A stretch of DNA of 64,000 nucleotides, taken from positions 124,001 through 188,000 of the forward strand of contig NZ_AUEK01000013.1 in assembly GCF_000425945.1 (NCBI RefSeq), given 5' to 3'. This document shows positions 1-7,994 of the stretch, in pieces. The first letter of the stretch is position 1. The number at the start of each line of letters is the position of its first letter. The notes beneath the pieces were generated by a model, which was given only the letters and a program-made list of their open reading frames with translations, was not told where the DNA came from and did not search any database. Both the position numbers and the translations under genes were made by a program. The stretch is from Candidatus Solirubrobacter pratensis. GTDB taxonomy: Bacteria > Actinomycetota > Thermoleophilia > Solirubrobacterales > Solirubrobacteraceae.

Positions 1-2
1 CC

Positions 3-560
3 CCCAACCCGGTCAACACCTACGGCTTCCTGAAGGCGGCGTCGGAGCTCGTCGTCGCCGAGCGCGCGGAGCGCGGAACGATCGCCCGCATCGCCGCCGT
101 CCAAGGCATCCATCGCGCGCACCCATCGACGCCGCGCGCACAGGACGCAGGCTTCGGCTATCTCGCCGCGTCCGTCGCCGACGCGCTGGCCGCCGGCCGT
201 CGCTTCAAGGTCTGGGACGGCCCGGGCCTCAACCGCCTCGCCACCCCCGTGCTGGCCACGGACGCGGCCGAGTTCATCTTCCGAGCGCTCGAACAGGCCG
301 CGACGGGCACGCTGCACTGTGTCGGCGGCGAGCACGTCGATCGCGTGACGCTCGCGCGTCGCAGCGCACAGGCATTCGGCTTTGACCCCGAGCGGATCGA
401 CGTCGTCGATCCCGACCCTGCGATCGTCGGTACGCAACCCGTGCCCGTCGACACGCGACTCGACGCGACGGCGACAGCGACGCAGCTCGGCCTCGAGCTC
501 CCAGACCTCGGCACCACGCTGCAGCGTCTGCGTCTCCAGCTGCAGGCGATCCAGTCATAG
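3..560 (+). CDS. RmlD-like NAD(P)-dependent sugar-nucleotide reductase/epimerase, C-terminal part
   Basis: The window opens inside this gene; about 185 codons remain and end at TAG 558-560. The first visible residues read PNPVNTYGFLKAASELVV, the YxxxK catalytic signature of extended short-chain dehydrogenases, followed by a substrate-side domain (GFGYLAAS, LNRLATPVLATDAAEFIF) typical of dTDP-4-dehydrorhamnose reductase (RmlD) and related reductases. The family reduces 4-keto sugars bound to nucleotides, or acts on similar substrates, in the cytoplasm using NAD(P)H. The Rossmann GxxGxxG half lies outside the window. The exact substrate cannot be assigned; many actinobacterial RmlD-like proteins are generic reductases. 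No partner gene is visible; the next gene is convergent. Confidence 0.75.
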   Translation, partial: PNPVNTYGFLKAASELVVAERAERGTIARIAAVQGIHRAHPSTPRAQDAGFGYLAASVADALAAGRRFKVWDGPGLNRLATPVLATDAAEFIFRALEQAATGTLHCVGGEHVDRVTLARRSAQAFGFDPERIDVVDPDPAIVGTQPVPVDTRLDATATATQLGLELPDLGTTLQRLRLQLQAIQS

Positions 561-680
561 ACGCCGCGCCGCACTCGTGGCGGCAGCGGGTGCTTGTCGC
601 GCGGGCGATCCTGCAGGACGCCGATGCGATTTCGAACAGGCGACCTGCCCGTCGGCGCCGCCGCCGCCGTCTTCGGCGTA

Positions 681-1613
681 CTAGCCGCCGTCTCGCCGCG
701 CGTTCTCGAGCATCGCCGTCAAACCGCTCACCGGCCCCAGGTGCGCGAGCTTGTCGGGGTTGACCACCGAGCGGATGGACTGAATCCGGTCCTCGGCGAT
801 CCCGAGCGACCAGACGCCGATCAGCCCGCCGTCCGCGCCGGTGATCACCGCGCCGGGGTGGCCGTTGACCTTGGCCCGCCGGAACTCGATGCCTCCCGCG
901 CGACCGCCCAGCGCGATCCAGCCGGCAAGCGTGTGGGCCACTCGGCGCCTGCCGTATAGGGCGCGGGCGAGCGCGGGCACTCGACCGCCGCCGTCGCCGT
1001 GCAGCTCGACGTCCTCTGCGAGCAGGGACTCGAGCCTCTCCAGATCGCCGTCCCCGGCGGCGGCGAAGAAGCGCTCGGCCAGCTCCTCACGGCGCCGGCG
1101 GGAAGGCTCGTAGCGCGGCCTGCGGTCGGCCAAGTGAAGGCGCGCGCGTGTGGCGATCTGGCGCGTGGCCGCCTCGCTCTTGCCGACGATCGCCGCGATC
1201 CGGTCGTATGGGTAGTCGAACACGTCGCGCAGCAGGAACACTGCCCGCTGCTCCGGCGAGAGGCTCTCCAGCAGCACCAGGAAAGCCAGCGACAGCGAGT
1301 CGGCCATCTCCGCGTGGCGAGACGGGTCATCCTCATCCGAGGTGATGAGCGGCTCGGGCAGCCACTCCCCGACGTAGGTCTCGCGGCGCACGCGCGCCGA
1401 GCGCAGGTGGTCGATCGCCAGGCGGGTGACGATCGTGGACAGGTAGGCCTTCGGCGATCCGAGCGGCTCACCGTCTTCGAGCGCTCGGTGAAGGCGCAGG
1501 AGCCCCTCCTGGACGAGATCCTCGGCCTCGCTCACGCTGCCGAGCATGCGGTAGGCGATCCCGAAGGCGCCGGGCCTCAGCTCCTGGTAGAGCTCCTGCG
1601 CCGCCACGGTCAC
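681..1613 (-). CDS. ECF41-type RNA polymerase sigma factor with C-terminal SnoaL-like domain
   Basis: A 310-aa extracytoplasmic-function sigma factor. Region 2 (FGIAYRMLGSVSEAEDLVQEG) and region 4 (LSPEQRAVFLLRDVFDYPYDRIAAIV) are followed by a SnoaL-like extension of about 110 aa. Three hallmarks of family ECF41 are present: WLPEP in the sigma2-sigma4 linker, DGGGR in the extension and NPDKL near the C-terminus. In this family the extension replaces a separate anti-sigma factor and tunes activity. The GTG start at 1613 overlaps the stop of the upstream epimerase (GTGA), so the two genes are translationally coupled. ECF41 genes usually sit beside a carboxymuconolactone decarboxylase, oxidoreductase or epimerase (COE) gene, as here. 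A matching promoter lies before the epimerase, so the sigma factor probably drives its own operon. Confidence 0.93.
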   Translation of the reverse strand: MTVAAQELYQELRPGAFGIAYRMLGSVSEAEDLVQEGLLRLHRALEDGEPLGSPKAYLSTIVTRLAIDHLRSARVRRETYVGEWLPEPLITSDEDDPSRHAEMADSLSLAFLVLLESLSPEQRAVFLLRDVFDYPYDRIAAIVGKSEAATRQIATRARLHLADRRPRYEPSRRRREELAERFFAAAGDGDLERLESLLAEDVELHGDGGGRVPALARALYGRRRVAHTLAGWIALGGRAGGIEFRRAKVNGHPGAVITGADGGLIGVWSLGIAEDRIQSIRSVVNPDKLAHLGPVSGLTAMLENARRDGG

Positions 1614-2557
1614 TTCATCCCCGTCGCGAAGCCCTCGCGCCAGCTCGCGTAGCGCGGCGCCCAGCCCAGCTCCCGCTTGGCCTTGGCGTTCGACGCGCCG
1701 CGGGCCTCGGTCATCATCACCGTCGCGAACTCGCCGGCGAACAGGCGGCCCAGCCAGCGGGGAACGCGCCGCGGGGCGGACCCGCCCCACGCCGCCGCGG
1801 CGGCGGGCAGCCACTCCGCGACGGCCGCCGGCTCGTCATCCACGACGTTGTAGACGCCGCGTCCGCGGCCCTCGATTGCGCTTACCGTCGCCTCGGCGGC
1901 GTCCTCGATGTGGATGAAGGACCAGACCCCGCCGGCGTCCCCGACGAGCGGGAGCTTGCGCTTGCGGACGGCCTCCACCATCGTGCCCTCCGGCCCGAAG
2001 CTGACGTTGGTGCCGGGTCCGTAGAAGCCACCGTAGCGGAGCACGACGCCCTCGGTCCAGGTCGCCCCGGTCACCGCCCGCTCGAGATGCACGATGGCCT
2101 CGAGCGTCGTGCGGATCGCACTCGGAGGGTTCGCATCCACGGGGTCCTGCTCGGTCTTCACCGGGCCGCCGACGCGGGCGAACACCGCCGGGGCGTAGCT
2201 CTGCGCCACGAAGCGGCGCACGCCCACGGCGCGGGCGGCGGCCAGCAGGTGATCGGTGCCTTCGGTGCGCAACCGGTTGGTCTGGGCGAAGTCACGCGCG
2301 AAGTGACGCATGTCGAGCGCGTGCGGGATCGCCGTCAGCTGGTGCACGATCACCTCGGGCTCGGCCCGAGCCACGGCGTCGGCCACCGACTCGGGGTCGA
2401 GCGCGTCGGCGACCACCGGCCGCCCGCCCAGCTCCTGAACCAGCTGCCGCTTGGACTCGCTGCGGGTCATCCCGGTCACCTCGTGCCCGCGTTCGACGAG
2501 CCGGGGAACCAGCTGGCGGCCAAGTGCGCCTGTTGCTCCTGCGAGGAAGATCTTCAT
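1610..2557 (-). CDS. NAD-dependent epimerase/dehydratase family protein (ECF41-linked COE protein)
   Basis: A 315-aa extended SDR-family protein. The N-terminal MKIFLAGATGALGRQLVP is the GxxGxxG nucleotide-binding loop; the body follows the epimerase/dehydratase fold (LRYGGFYGPGTN, FIHIEDAAEATVSAIE). Start ATG 2557 has AAAGGA upstream at good spacing; longer in-frame starts would run through the promoter. The usual YxxxK is not obvious: the equivalent segment reads RRFVAQSYAPAV, so activity may be atypical. It is first in an operon with the ECF41 sigma factor and matches the epimerase class of COE partners. Substrate unknown. Confidence 0.85.
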   Translation of the reverse strand: MKIFLAGATGALGRQLVPRLVERGHEVTGMTRSESKRQLVQELGGRPVVADALDPESVADAVARAEPEVIVHQLTAIPHALDMRHFARDFAQTNRLRTEGTDHLLAAARAVGVRRFVAQSYAPAVFARVGGPVKTEQDPVDANPPSAIRTTLEAIVHLERAVTGATWTEGVVLRYGGFYGPGTNVSFGPEGTMVEAVRKRKLPLVGDAGGVWSFIHIEDAAEATVSAIEGRGRGVYNVVDDEPAAVAEWLPAAAAAWGGSAPRRVPRWLGRLFAGEFATVMMTEARGASNAKAKRELGWAPRYASWREGFATGMK

Positions 2558-2589
2558 CGTCGTGTCCTTTCGGGTCTCTTGCGAGGACA

Positions 2590-2616
2590 GACGAGATGGC
2601 CCACCGCGCTGTGACA
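2590..2616 (-). promoter_or_regulatory. Predicted ECF41-dependent promoter of the epimerase-sigma operon
   Basis: On the minus strand the sequence reads TGTCACA (2616-2610), 16 bases, then CGTC (2593-2590), 33 bases before the epimerase ATG. This is an exact match to the TGTCACA-N16-CGTC promoter known for ECF41 sigma factors. It implies autoregulation of the sigma-epimerase operon. The match is seen directly; activity is inferred. Confidence 0.8.
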
Positions 2617-2624
2617 GCCGCCGT

Positions 2625-2948
2625 GCGACGAAGGAAACCACCGAGCAGCGTGCCGCCGCCGGCCGGACTCTCGATCTCGAGCCCCCCGAGCGCCATCAGC
2701 CGGTCGGCGACCCCCACCAGGCCGTGCCCGCCCGGATCGGCGCGTCCGATCCCGTCGTCGCGAACGGTGGCGTAGAGCATCCCGTCCTCCACGGTTGCCG
2801 TGACCTCGGCGTGGCCGGCATGGGCGTGCTTGACCACGTTGGTGAGCGCCTCGGCCACGAAGAAGTACGCGCTCGCCTCGATCTCGTCCCCGAACCGCAC
2901 GCTCGGAATATCGACGTGAACCGGCAGGTCGAGCCGGCTGCCGGGCAC
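2625..2948 (-). pseudogene. Histidine kinase C-terminal remnant (HATPase_c, NarL/LiaS type)
   Basis: About 108 codons encode only the ATP-binding half of a HisKA_3-type kinase: EASAYFFVAEALTNVVKHA (N box), TVRDDGIGRADPGGHGLVGV (G1/G2 boxes) and ESPAGGGTLL. The sensor and phospho-histidine parts are missing upstream: within three bases the sequence becomes a transposase fragment on the opposite strand. Downstream the frame stays open through the promoter of the next operon, so the natural C-terminus is lost as well. No start or stop belongs to it. It is a dead fragment cut by an insertion. Confidence 0.7.
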
Positions 2949-2950
2949 CC

Positions 2951-3034
2951 GAAGCGATCGCCGTGATCGAGCGGGCCGCCGCAGAGCGCCAGCTCAGACC
3001 CGGCCGGCTCACGCTCGCGACCGACAACGGCTAG
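2951..3034 (+). pseudogene. Transposase (integrase-core, IS3/IS481-like) fragment
   Basis: Twenty-seven codons before a TAG at 3032-3034 read AIAVIERAAAERQLRPG followed by LTLATDNG, resembling the end of the rve/DDE core around the second catalytic Asp (L-x-SDNGS) in IS3/IS481 transposases. It ends at the DNG motif and abuts the truncated histidine kinase on the other strand. It marks an old insertion; family assignment is tentative from so short a piece. Confidence 0.45.
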
Positions 3035-3353
3035 AGCAGTTGCGCGATGTGGCCGGACTCGATGTGGACGATCGGGTTGGCCGTCGGCCTGCGCGAAGCG
3101 ATCGAGCCGGTGATTGACGGCGTCAGGCTGGTCGACCACCTGAAAATGGGCAATGGCGAGATCGAACACCGCGGCCTGACCTCGATCACCGGCGCGCGCT
3201 GGATCACTTGCACGCCATCGCCGCGATAGGTCGGAAAGGCAGCCGTCCAAGTTGGGGGGTGCACCTGCGGCGATGACGGGTGCGGTGGTGTGACGGTCAC
3301 CAGCTCGGCGGACGACGACAGTCCTCATCTGCACCGCAGGTCGAGGGTGAACG
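3035..3353. other. Non-coding, probably decayed sequence
   Basis: Short open frames on both strands show no recognisable domain. It lies between a transposase scrap and the 3' end of the YdeI-like gene. No tRNA, terminator or conserved site was recognised. Confidence 0.4.
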
Positions 3354-3941
3354 TCATCCGTGGATGCGCTCGCCGCGGCGCAGCATGTCGAGGTACTTGG
3401 CGACTCGTCTGGCGCGGGTCTCGAGTCGCTTGGCGTCGTTGATCCGCCAGACGATCGAGTAGCGGTTCTGCGCGTCGAGCTCGGCGAACGCGGCGGCAGC
3501 CTTCGGGTCGCGGTCGAGCTCCTGCGCCAGGTCGTCAGGGATCGCGGCGCTCCGTTGCCCTTCGTAGGCGGCGGCCCAGCGGCCGTCCGTGCGTGCGCGG
3601 TCGACCTCGGTGAGCCCGGCAGGACGCATCCGGCCGGCAGCGATGAGCTGCTCGGCCTTGTCGCGGTTGATCTTCGACCACCGGCTGCGCGTTGAGCGCG
3701 GCGTGAAGCCCTGCAGCCAGCGATCGTCGTCGCCGCGCCGCTTCTGCCCGTCGATCCACCCAAAGCAGAGCGCGACCTCGATCGCCTCGGCGTAGGTGAC
3801 CGAGCGATCGCGCGAGCCCTTCTTGGCGATCTCAAGCCAGATGCCAGGGCTGCCGTCGTGGTTGGCGTCGAGCCACGCCTCGAGATCGGGTGCGCTACCG
3901 AATCGGAGCACCGGCTCCGGGGCGCTGCGCGGAGTCGTCAC
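3354..3941 (-). CDS. YdeI/OmpD-associated family protein
   Basis: A 195-aa cytoplasmic protein with family landmarks: RFGSAPDLEAWLDANHD at the N-terminus, PGIWLEIAKKGS, VALCFGWIDGQKR, FTPRSTRSRWSKIN and a C-terminal helical part (QNRYSIVWRINDAKRLETRARRV). Members are called YdeI or 'bacteriocin-protection' proteins and have no firmly known biochemical role; many sit among stress or small-molecule genes. Start GTG 3941 overlaps the TGA of the upstream monooxygenase/cupin gene (GTGA), so they form a coupled pair; a second GTG nine bases upstream is possible. Confidence 0.85.
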   Translation of the reverse strand: MTTPRSAPEPVLRFGSAPDLEAWLDANHDGSPGIWLEIAKKGSRDRSVTYAEAIEVALCFGWIDGQKRRGDDDRWLQGFTPRSTRSRWSKINRDKAEQLIAAGRMRPAGLTEVDRARTDGRWAAAYEGQRSAAIPDDLAQELDRDPKAAAAFAELDAQNRYSIVWRINDAKRLETRARRVAKYLDMLRRGERIHG

Positions 3942-4663
3942 GTGATCCACCAGTCCGCGACCATCTCGCCGTCGCCGGGTGAGTGCGACCCGAAGGCGAG
4001 GACCTCGAGCCCGTCCGGGCCCGCCTCGAGTTCGCGGGCTGAGGCCGGCGCGACCCGCACCGCGTCCAGCGGCCGCAGCTCGAACAGCTCGTCGTCGACC
4101 TTGAGGCGGCCGCTGCCGGACACGGCGACGTAGATCTCTTCGGCCACCGTGTGGCGGTGCGCCCATCCCTGCCGGCGGCCGGAACGCAGCCGGTAGTGCG
4201 TCAGCCCCGTCTGCACCGCGCCGAGGTGCTCGCGGATGTAGCGCGCCTCGCCGACGTCGTCGAGGTCGTAGCGCTCGAGAAGCTGGGTGTCCTTGGAGAG
4301 GTCGGGCGCGTCGAGAATCGAGAACCCGGTCGCGCCCGTCGACCCCCGCAGCATGCGCGCGCCGCCGAGCGGCTCGCCGTCGGCAACCTCGGGAGGTCCG
4401 TCTAGGAGACCCATGACCTGCGCGGCGTTCCTCTCCACGCCAGGCAGGTTGAACGCCGCGTCGTAGTGCTCGCGGCTCGCCCACATCTCGGTGACGCGGA
4501 TCATGTCGGCGTCGTCCAGGTCGCGCTGCACGAGCCACAGCTCGCACCCGGGCACATCGGCCATCAGTGACGCGGCGTGCAGGAGCCGCTCGGCGAGTTG
4601 CGCGCCCCGCCCGTCCCGGGCACGAAACGTTGCGGTGCGTGTCATCGGCGTCATCGAAGTCAT
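3938..4663 (-). CDS. Two-domain protein: antibiotic-biosynthesis-monooxygenase-like plus cupin
   Basis: About 241 aa. Residues about 7-95 look like a dimeric alpha-beta barrel domain (ELWLVQRDLDDADMIRVTEMWAS, HYDAAFNLPGV), as in ABM-type monooxygenases. Residues about 120-235 form a cupin with GWAHRHTVAEEIYVAVSGSG (metal-binding H-x-H and E) and DAVRVAP, a classic beta-barrel metal site. The combination suggests oxidation or sensing of a small aromatic or quinone-like compound, but the substrate is unknown. Three in-frame ATGs (4663, 4654, 4645) compete; the longest is given. It is divergent from the AraC regulator, with 50 bp between them, and is coupled to the YdeI-like gene, so the regulator may control both. 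Confidence 0.7.
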   Translation of the reverse strand: MTSMTPMTRTATFRARDGRGAQLAERLLHAASLMADVPGCELWLVQRDLDDADMIRVTEMWASREHYDAAFNLPGVERNAAQVMGLLDGPPEVADGEPLGGARMLRGSTGATGFSILDAPDLSKDTQLLERYDLDDVGEARYIREHLGAVQTGLTHYRLRSGRRQGWAHRHTVAEEIYVAVSGSGRLKVDDELFELRPLDAVRVAPASARELEAGPDGLEVLAFGSHSPGDGEMVADWWIT

Positions 4664-4713
4664 TGGCCGCACCGTAAGCGCGGCCGCCGGCCGCGTCTTG
4701 GAAAAATCCGCCC

Positions 4714-5568
4714 GTGCCCACAACCTCCACGGACAACCACGGGCTCCTGCGGCCATGGGAGCACGGTCGCTCATTTCATCTCGAGGGCCTCCCGCCGTCG
4801 CCACAGCTCGAGCGCGTCGTCGACCGACACTGGATCGTCCGCTGGGACCTCCGCGGCCGTGAGCCCTTCCAGCAGGAGGTCCTCCCCCATCCCTCCGTGA
4901 ACCTCGTGATCGAACCCCACGGCTCGTGGGTGTGGGGCGTGCCGACCACGCGCGACGTCCGCCTGCTACGGGGCGAGGGCTGGGCAATTGGCACGAAGTT
5001 CAAGCCCGGCGCCTTCACCGCCTTGACCGGCATCGAGGCCTCCAGCATCACCGATGGCCGCGTCTCGCTCAAAGCCGCCTTCGGGAATGACCTGAACCAG
5101 TGCGAATTCGACGCCGCCCCCGGCGCGCTGTACGCGGTCGTCGCCGAGATCGAAGCGCGCCTAGCACCGCGCGCCCACGTCGACGACCCGTACGCAGCGC
5201 TCGTCGCCGATGTCATCCAAAGCATGCGTCACGTCGGGCCCGACGCTCGCGTCGAGCACCTCGCCGCCATGCACCACGTCGCGTCGCGCACCCTGCAGCG
5301 CCTCTTCCGGCGCTACGTCGGCGTGGGGCCCAAGTGGGTCCTCAAGCGCCTCCGTATCCACCAGGCGGCCGAACAGCTCACCGCAACGAGTCCCCCGCGA
5401 TGGACCGAGCTCGCACTCGACCTCGGCTACTACGACCACGCGCACTTCATCCGCGACTTCCGGCTCGTCGTCGGACGCTCACCGGCCGAATACGCCGCCG
5501 AGGCGGCCCGGGCACGCGAGGACCAGAACGCGGCTTCTGGGTACGGAAGCGCGTCGCGCTCCGCGTAG
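4714..5568 (+). CDS. AraC-family transcriptional regulator
   Basis: A 284-aa regulator. The N-terminal half (HWIVRWDLRGREPFQQEVLPHPSVNLVIE, GTKFKPGAF) is the DUF6597-type sensor found in many AraC proteins. The C-terminal hundred residues carry two helix-turn-helix units (VEHLAAMHHVASRTLQRLFRR and WTELALDLGYYDHAHFIRDFR) ending in the diagnostic GRSPAEY. The start is GTG 4714; no ATG fits. It is divergent from the monooxygenase/cupin gene. A 6-bp inverted repeat GCGGCC-GCC-GGCCGC at 4680-4694 lies in the shared intergenic space and is a possible operator, although GC-rich repeats arise easily here. Confidence 0.9.
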   Translation: MPTTSTDNHGLLRPWEHGRSFHLEGLPPSPQLERVVDRHWIVRWDLRGREPFQQEVLPHPSVNLVIEPHGSWVWGVPTTRDVRLLRGEGWAIGTKFKPGAFTALTGIEASSITDGRVSLKAAFGNDLNQCEFDAAPGALYAVVAEIEARLAPRAHVDDPYAALVADVIQSMRHVGPDARVEHLAAMHHVASRTLQRLFRRYVGVGPKWVLKRLRIHQAAEQLTATSPPRWTELALDLGYYDHAHFIRDFRLVVGRSPAEYAAEAARAREDQNAASGYGSASRSA

Positions 5569-5985
5569 CCGTCCGGTCCGGTCGTACGCGATGGCCCGCG
5601 CAGGATGCGGGCGGGAAGCACGGAAGATCAGGCGTCGGTGCGGTGCTGGTCGCCGCGCTCAGCGAGATCGGCCGGCCGCGGGACCGCCGCGTCTCGTCCG
5701 GCGCGAAGGCCGTTCAGGGGGCTGGTGCCGACGCCCGTACGCAAACGCGACAAGCCACTCCGTGCGCGCGCCGCCTGGGATCACGTCGTCGGCGTCGGCC
5801 CGTGCCATGTCTGCGGAACGCGCGCAGATCGAGCGGGATATCCGGTCGATCGTCGCCAATCCGGTCCGTCCGAGTCGGCCTGCGCGACCGGCTCCGCCCG
5901 CGTTTCGCCCGCTGGAGAATAGAGGTCCGGGCAATGGACGCAAACGGACCCAAACCGCACACATGGCAATGTGCAGGGATTTCAG
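5569..5985. other. Decayed flank of the tRNA-Arg 3' half, with integrase start-region remnant
   Basis: No intact gene. Bases 5901-5925 match the start region of the integrase at 10791-10815 at 22 of 25 positions (CGTTTCGCCC, then TGGAGA and TAGAGG shared) and lie at nearly the same distance from a tRNA-Arg 3' end. On the minus strand the translation is SGRNAGG against MGRNEGV in the other copy, with the ATG replaced by AGC. A weak 5-bp hairpin (CACAT-GGCA-ATGTG, around 5960) sits where the other copy has a 10-bp hairpin. I read this as the remains of an older, related integrase next to the original tRNA. Confidence 0.45.
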
Positions 5986-6027
5986 CGCCCCCGGCAGGAT
6001 TCGAACCTGCGACCTGCGGATTAGAAG
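5986..6027 (-). pseudogene. 3' half of split tRNA-Arg(TCT)
   Basis: On the minus strand this 42-base piece begins in the anticodon loop (CTTCTAA) and continues with the 3' anticodon strand TCCGC, variable loop AGGTC, T arm GCAGG-TTCGAAT-CCTGC, acceptor strand CGGGGGC and discriminator G; no CCA is encoded. Everything 5' of the loop is missing. Joined to the 5' half at 10961-10999 it gives a perfect 74-nt cloverleaf: GCCCCTG pairs with CGGGGGC (one G-U) and GCGGA pairs with TCCGC. It is a displaced half gene, not a functional tRNA. Confidence 0.9.
6021..6027. repeat. Left copy of the 7-bp integration core (TTAGAAG)
   Basis: TTAGAAG here and at 10961-10967 are direct repeats and correspond exactly to the seven-base anticodon loop CTTCTAA of the split tRNA-Arg. 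Seven base pairs is a usual overlap length for tyrosine integrases. Flanks: host GCGGA on the left, element AACGACG on the right. Confidence 0.75.
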
Positions 6028-6204
6028 AACGACGAAAACTCGTCCCGTACGGCCAGTTGCGGCTTGCTGGGCTCAGTAAGCCGGGACGAGCCCGTCGAAT
6101 CCAGCCGGTTGGGAGTAGCTGGAGAGTAGAAACGCACCGTCGCGGCGCCGGCGGCTGCGTTGGGCGGCGATCTTTTCGGGTTTCGACTAATCCGCTGTGG
6201 CGCG

Positions 6205-6400
6205 ACCTGCCGGGCGATTGCCGATCCGACACGGCGCGGGATCGCCGACCTGCTCGCCGGCGGTCCCGCGCACGGCCGGGAGCTCGCCACTTCGTTTGCG
6301 AGCTGCGAATCGACGGTTCCAGCATTTCCGCAACCTGCACGAGGCTTGGGTTTCGGCGGCAAGCCAGCATGTCGGCACCATGGTCGTCAGTCGTTCCGAG
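6205..6400 (+). pseudogene. ArsR-family regulator remnant, frameshifted
   Basis: One frame gives AIADPTRRGIADLLAGG and GRELATSFA, the first helices of an ArsR winged helix. The next conserved part (RRFQHFRNLHEAWVS, compare the usual VSKHLRVLREAGLV) is in a different frame. There is no plausible start and no complete domain. It lies just upstream of the SDR gene and is probably its former neighbour or regulator. Confidence 0.6.
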
Positions 6401-6520
6401 GATGAGAGCCGGCGAATTCCTTCGATTCGCATGTTGCGGCGCCGGCGCCACGGGCAGGCTGCTTCCTGTGGGCTTGCGCTTCGGGTTGCGGCCGCCGGAC
6501 CGTTAGGAGGAGTGATATCG

Positions 6521-7369
6521 ATGGCATCGAACGACAGCAGCCGCGTCTGGTTCATCACCGGCGCGGCCTCGGGCATTGGTCGAACGCTCGCGGAGCGCGC
6601 GCTGAGCGGCGGCGACCGGGTCGTCGCGACCTGTCGGGACGTGCGGGCCGTGCGGGGGCTCGAACATCGTCATCCGGGGCGCGTGGTCGTGCGCCCGCTG
6701 GACGTCACCGACGCGGCCCAGGCGCAGCACGCGGTCCGGCGCGCCGTCGCGAGCTTCGGGCGCATCGACGTCGTCGTCAGCAACGCCGGAGTGGGCCTGT
6801 TCGGTGCGTTAGAGGACTTGAGCGACGATCAGCTTCATCAGGGCTTCGAGACCAACGTGTTCGGCGCCATGAACACGATTCGCGCCGCGCTGCCTCAGCT
6901 GCGTGCGCAGCGTTCGGGCTTGATCGTTCAGATCTCCTCGCTCGAGGGTGTTGCGCCTGCGGTCGCCGGCGAGTCGGCGTACGCGGCGACCAAGTTCGCC
7001 GTCGAGGGACTGTGCGAAGGACTCCGTCATGACGTCGAACATCTGGGGATCAGGGTCACGCTCGTCGAGCCCGGGCCGACCCGCACGGAGTTCGGCGAGC
7101 GGGCGGTGATCACGCCGCCGACGGGTGACCACTACCAGGAGAGCGTGGGCCGGGCGCTTACGTGGTTCGCCGAGCTGGCGGGCAGCCAGCCGAACGACCC
7201 GGAGCGTGTCGCGGCGGCGATCGTGGCGATCGCCGATGACCCGACGCCGCCGCTTCGGCTTGCGCTGGGCGTCGAAGCGGTCAACGCGATCCACGACAAG
7301 CTCGCCGCCCAAGCACGCGAGCTCGACCGATGGGACGATCTGAGCCGGTCCACGGCCGTGGTCGCCTGA
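6521..7369 (+). CDS. Short-chain dehydrogenase/reductase (classical SDR)
   Basis: A 282-aa classical SDR. TGAASGIG at residues about 12-19 is the cofactor-binding glycine motif, NAGVG follows at about 90, and the catalytic triad lies in ISSLEGVAPAVAGESAYAATKFA (Ser, YxxxK). The family oxidises or reduces alcohols or ketones with NAD(P); the substrate is unknown. ATG 6521 is preceded by a strong AGGAGG at 6506-6511; the open frame extends further upstream but lacks another good ribosome site. It sits inside the tRNA-inserted element and appears intact. Confidence 0.92.
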   Translation: MASNDSSRVWFITGAASGIGRTLAERALSGGDRVVATCRDVRAVRGLEHRHPGRVVVRPLDVTDAAQAQHAVRRAVASFGRIDVVVSNAGVGLFGALEDLSDDQLHQGFETNVFGAMNTIRAALPQLRAQRSGLIVQISSLEGVAPAVAGESAYAATKFAVEGLCEGLRHDVEHLGIRVTLVEPGPTRTEFGERAVITPPTGDHYQESVGRALTWFAELAGSQPNDPERVAAAIVAIADDPTPPLRLALGVEAVNAIHDKLAAQARELDRWDDLSRSTAVVA

Positions 7370-7667
7370 GCCACGCGTCGCCGCTCGTCGCTCGCATCGT
7401 GAAGAACGCCAGCCGACGCCTGCCGTGAACGGCTCTGATGCTTGCCCGCCCGCCGATCCTGTGCGCCTCGGTCGCCGGGTGCGCAGCCGTTACTCCGAGC
7501 CGTTCGCGACCTGTCAGCACTGGTAGGGTCGGCCGATCCGAGCCGAGAGTTGCGCGTCGGCCCGCATAGCTCGCGCGACGTTTCCTGGGGATCGCTCAAG
7601 TCGCTGCGTGGTGCCAGGTCGGACGCGCGACCTGGGTGCCGGCCGCAGGTCGGCGGCCATTGAGCGC
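7370..7667. other. No gene seen
   Basis: Intergenic sequence between the SDR gene and the LysR remnant. Short frames on both strands look like random open frames of GC-rich DNA. Confidence 0.4.
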
Positions 7668-7826
7668 ATGTGGCCAACGGTCGAGCTCCGTGAGATCCAC
7701 GTGTTCCTCACGCTGTGCGAGGAGCTGCACTTCGGCCGGACCGCCGAACGGCCGCATGTGACGTCGGCGCGCGTCAGCCGGATCATCCGCGAGCTCGGCG
7801 CGCAGTTGGTGCACGGGCGTCTGTGA
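7668..7826 (+). pseudogene. LysR-family regulator remnant (helix-turn-helix only)
   Basis: ATG 7668 begins VELREIHVFLTLCEELHFG and continues TAERPHVTSARVSRIIREL, an unmistakable LysR-type HTH. It stops at a TGA after 52 aa, where the linker helix should begin (GAQLVHGRL). No effector domain is recognisable downstream. The truncated protein would lack oligomerisation and effector domains. Confidence 0.7.
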
Positions 7827-7994
7827 ACCGCTACGAGCACGTCGTGCCCGGCAGCGGCTGCGCGCTCACGGCTCAGGAGCCGCCCGAGCTCCGGATCGAA
7901 CTCGAGCAGCGAGCCGATCCGCGTTCGCCGGCGAAGGTCGATGGCAGGACCGCGCGCGTTCGACGCCGAGGTGGGTCGGGCAGCGGTCATGCGC

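Noticed and set aside
600..680. Sequence with a tRNA-like string (GCGATTTCGAACAGGCGACC)
   Set aside because: No acceptor or D-arm pairing could be found around it.
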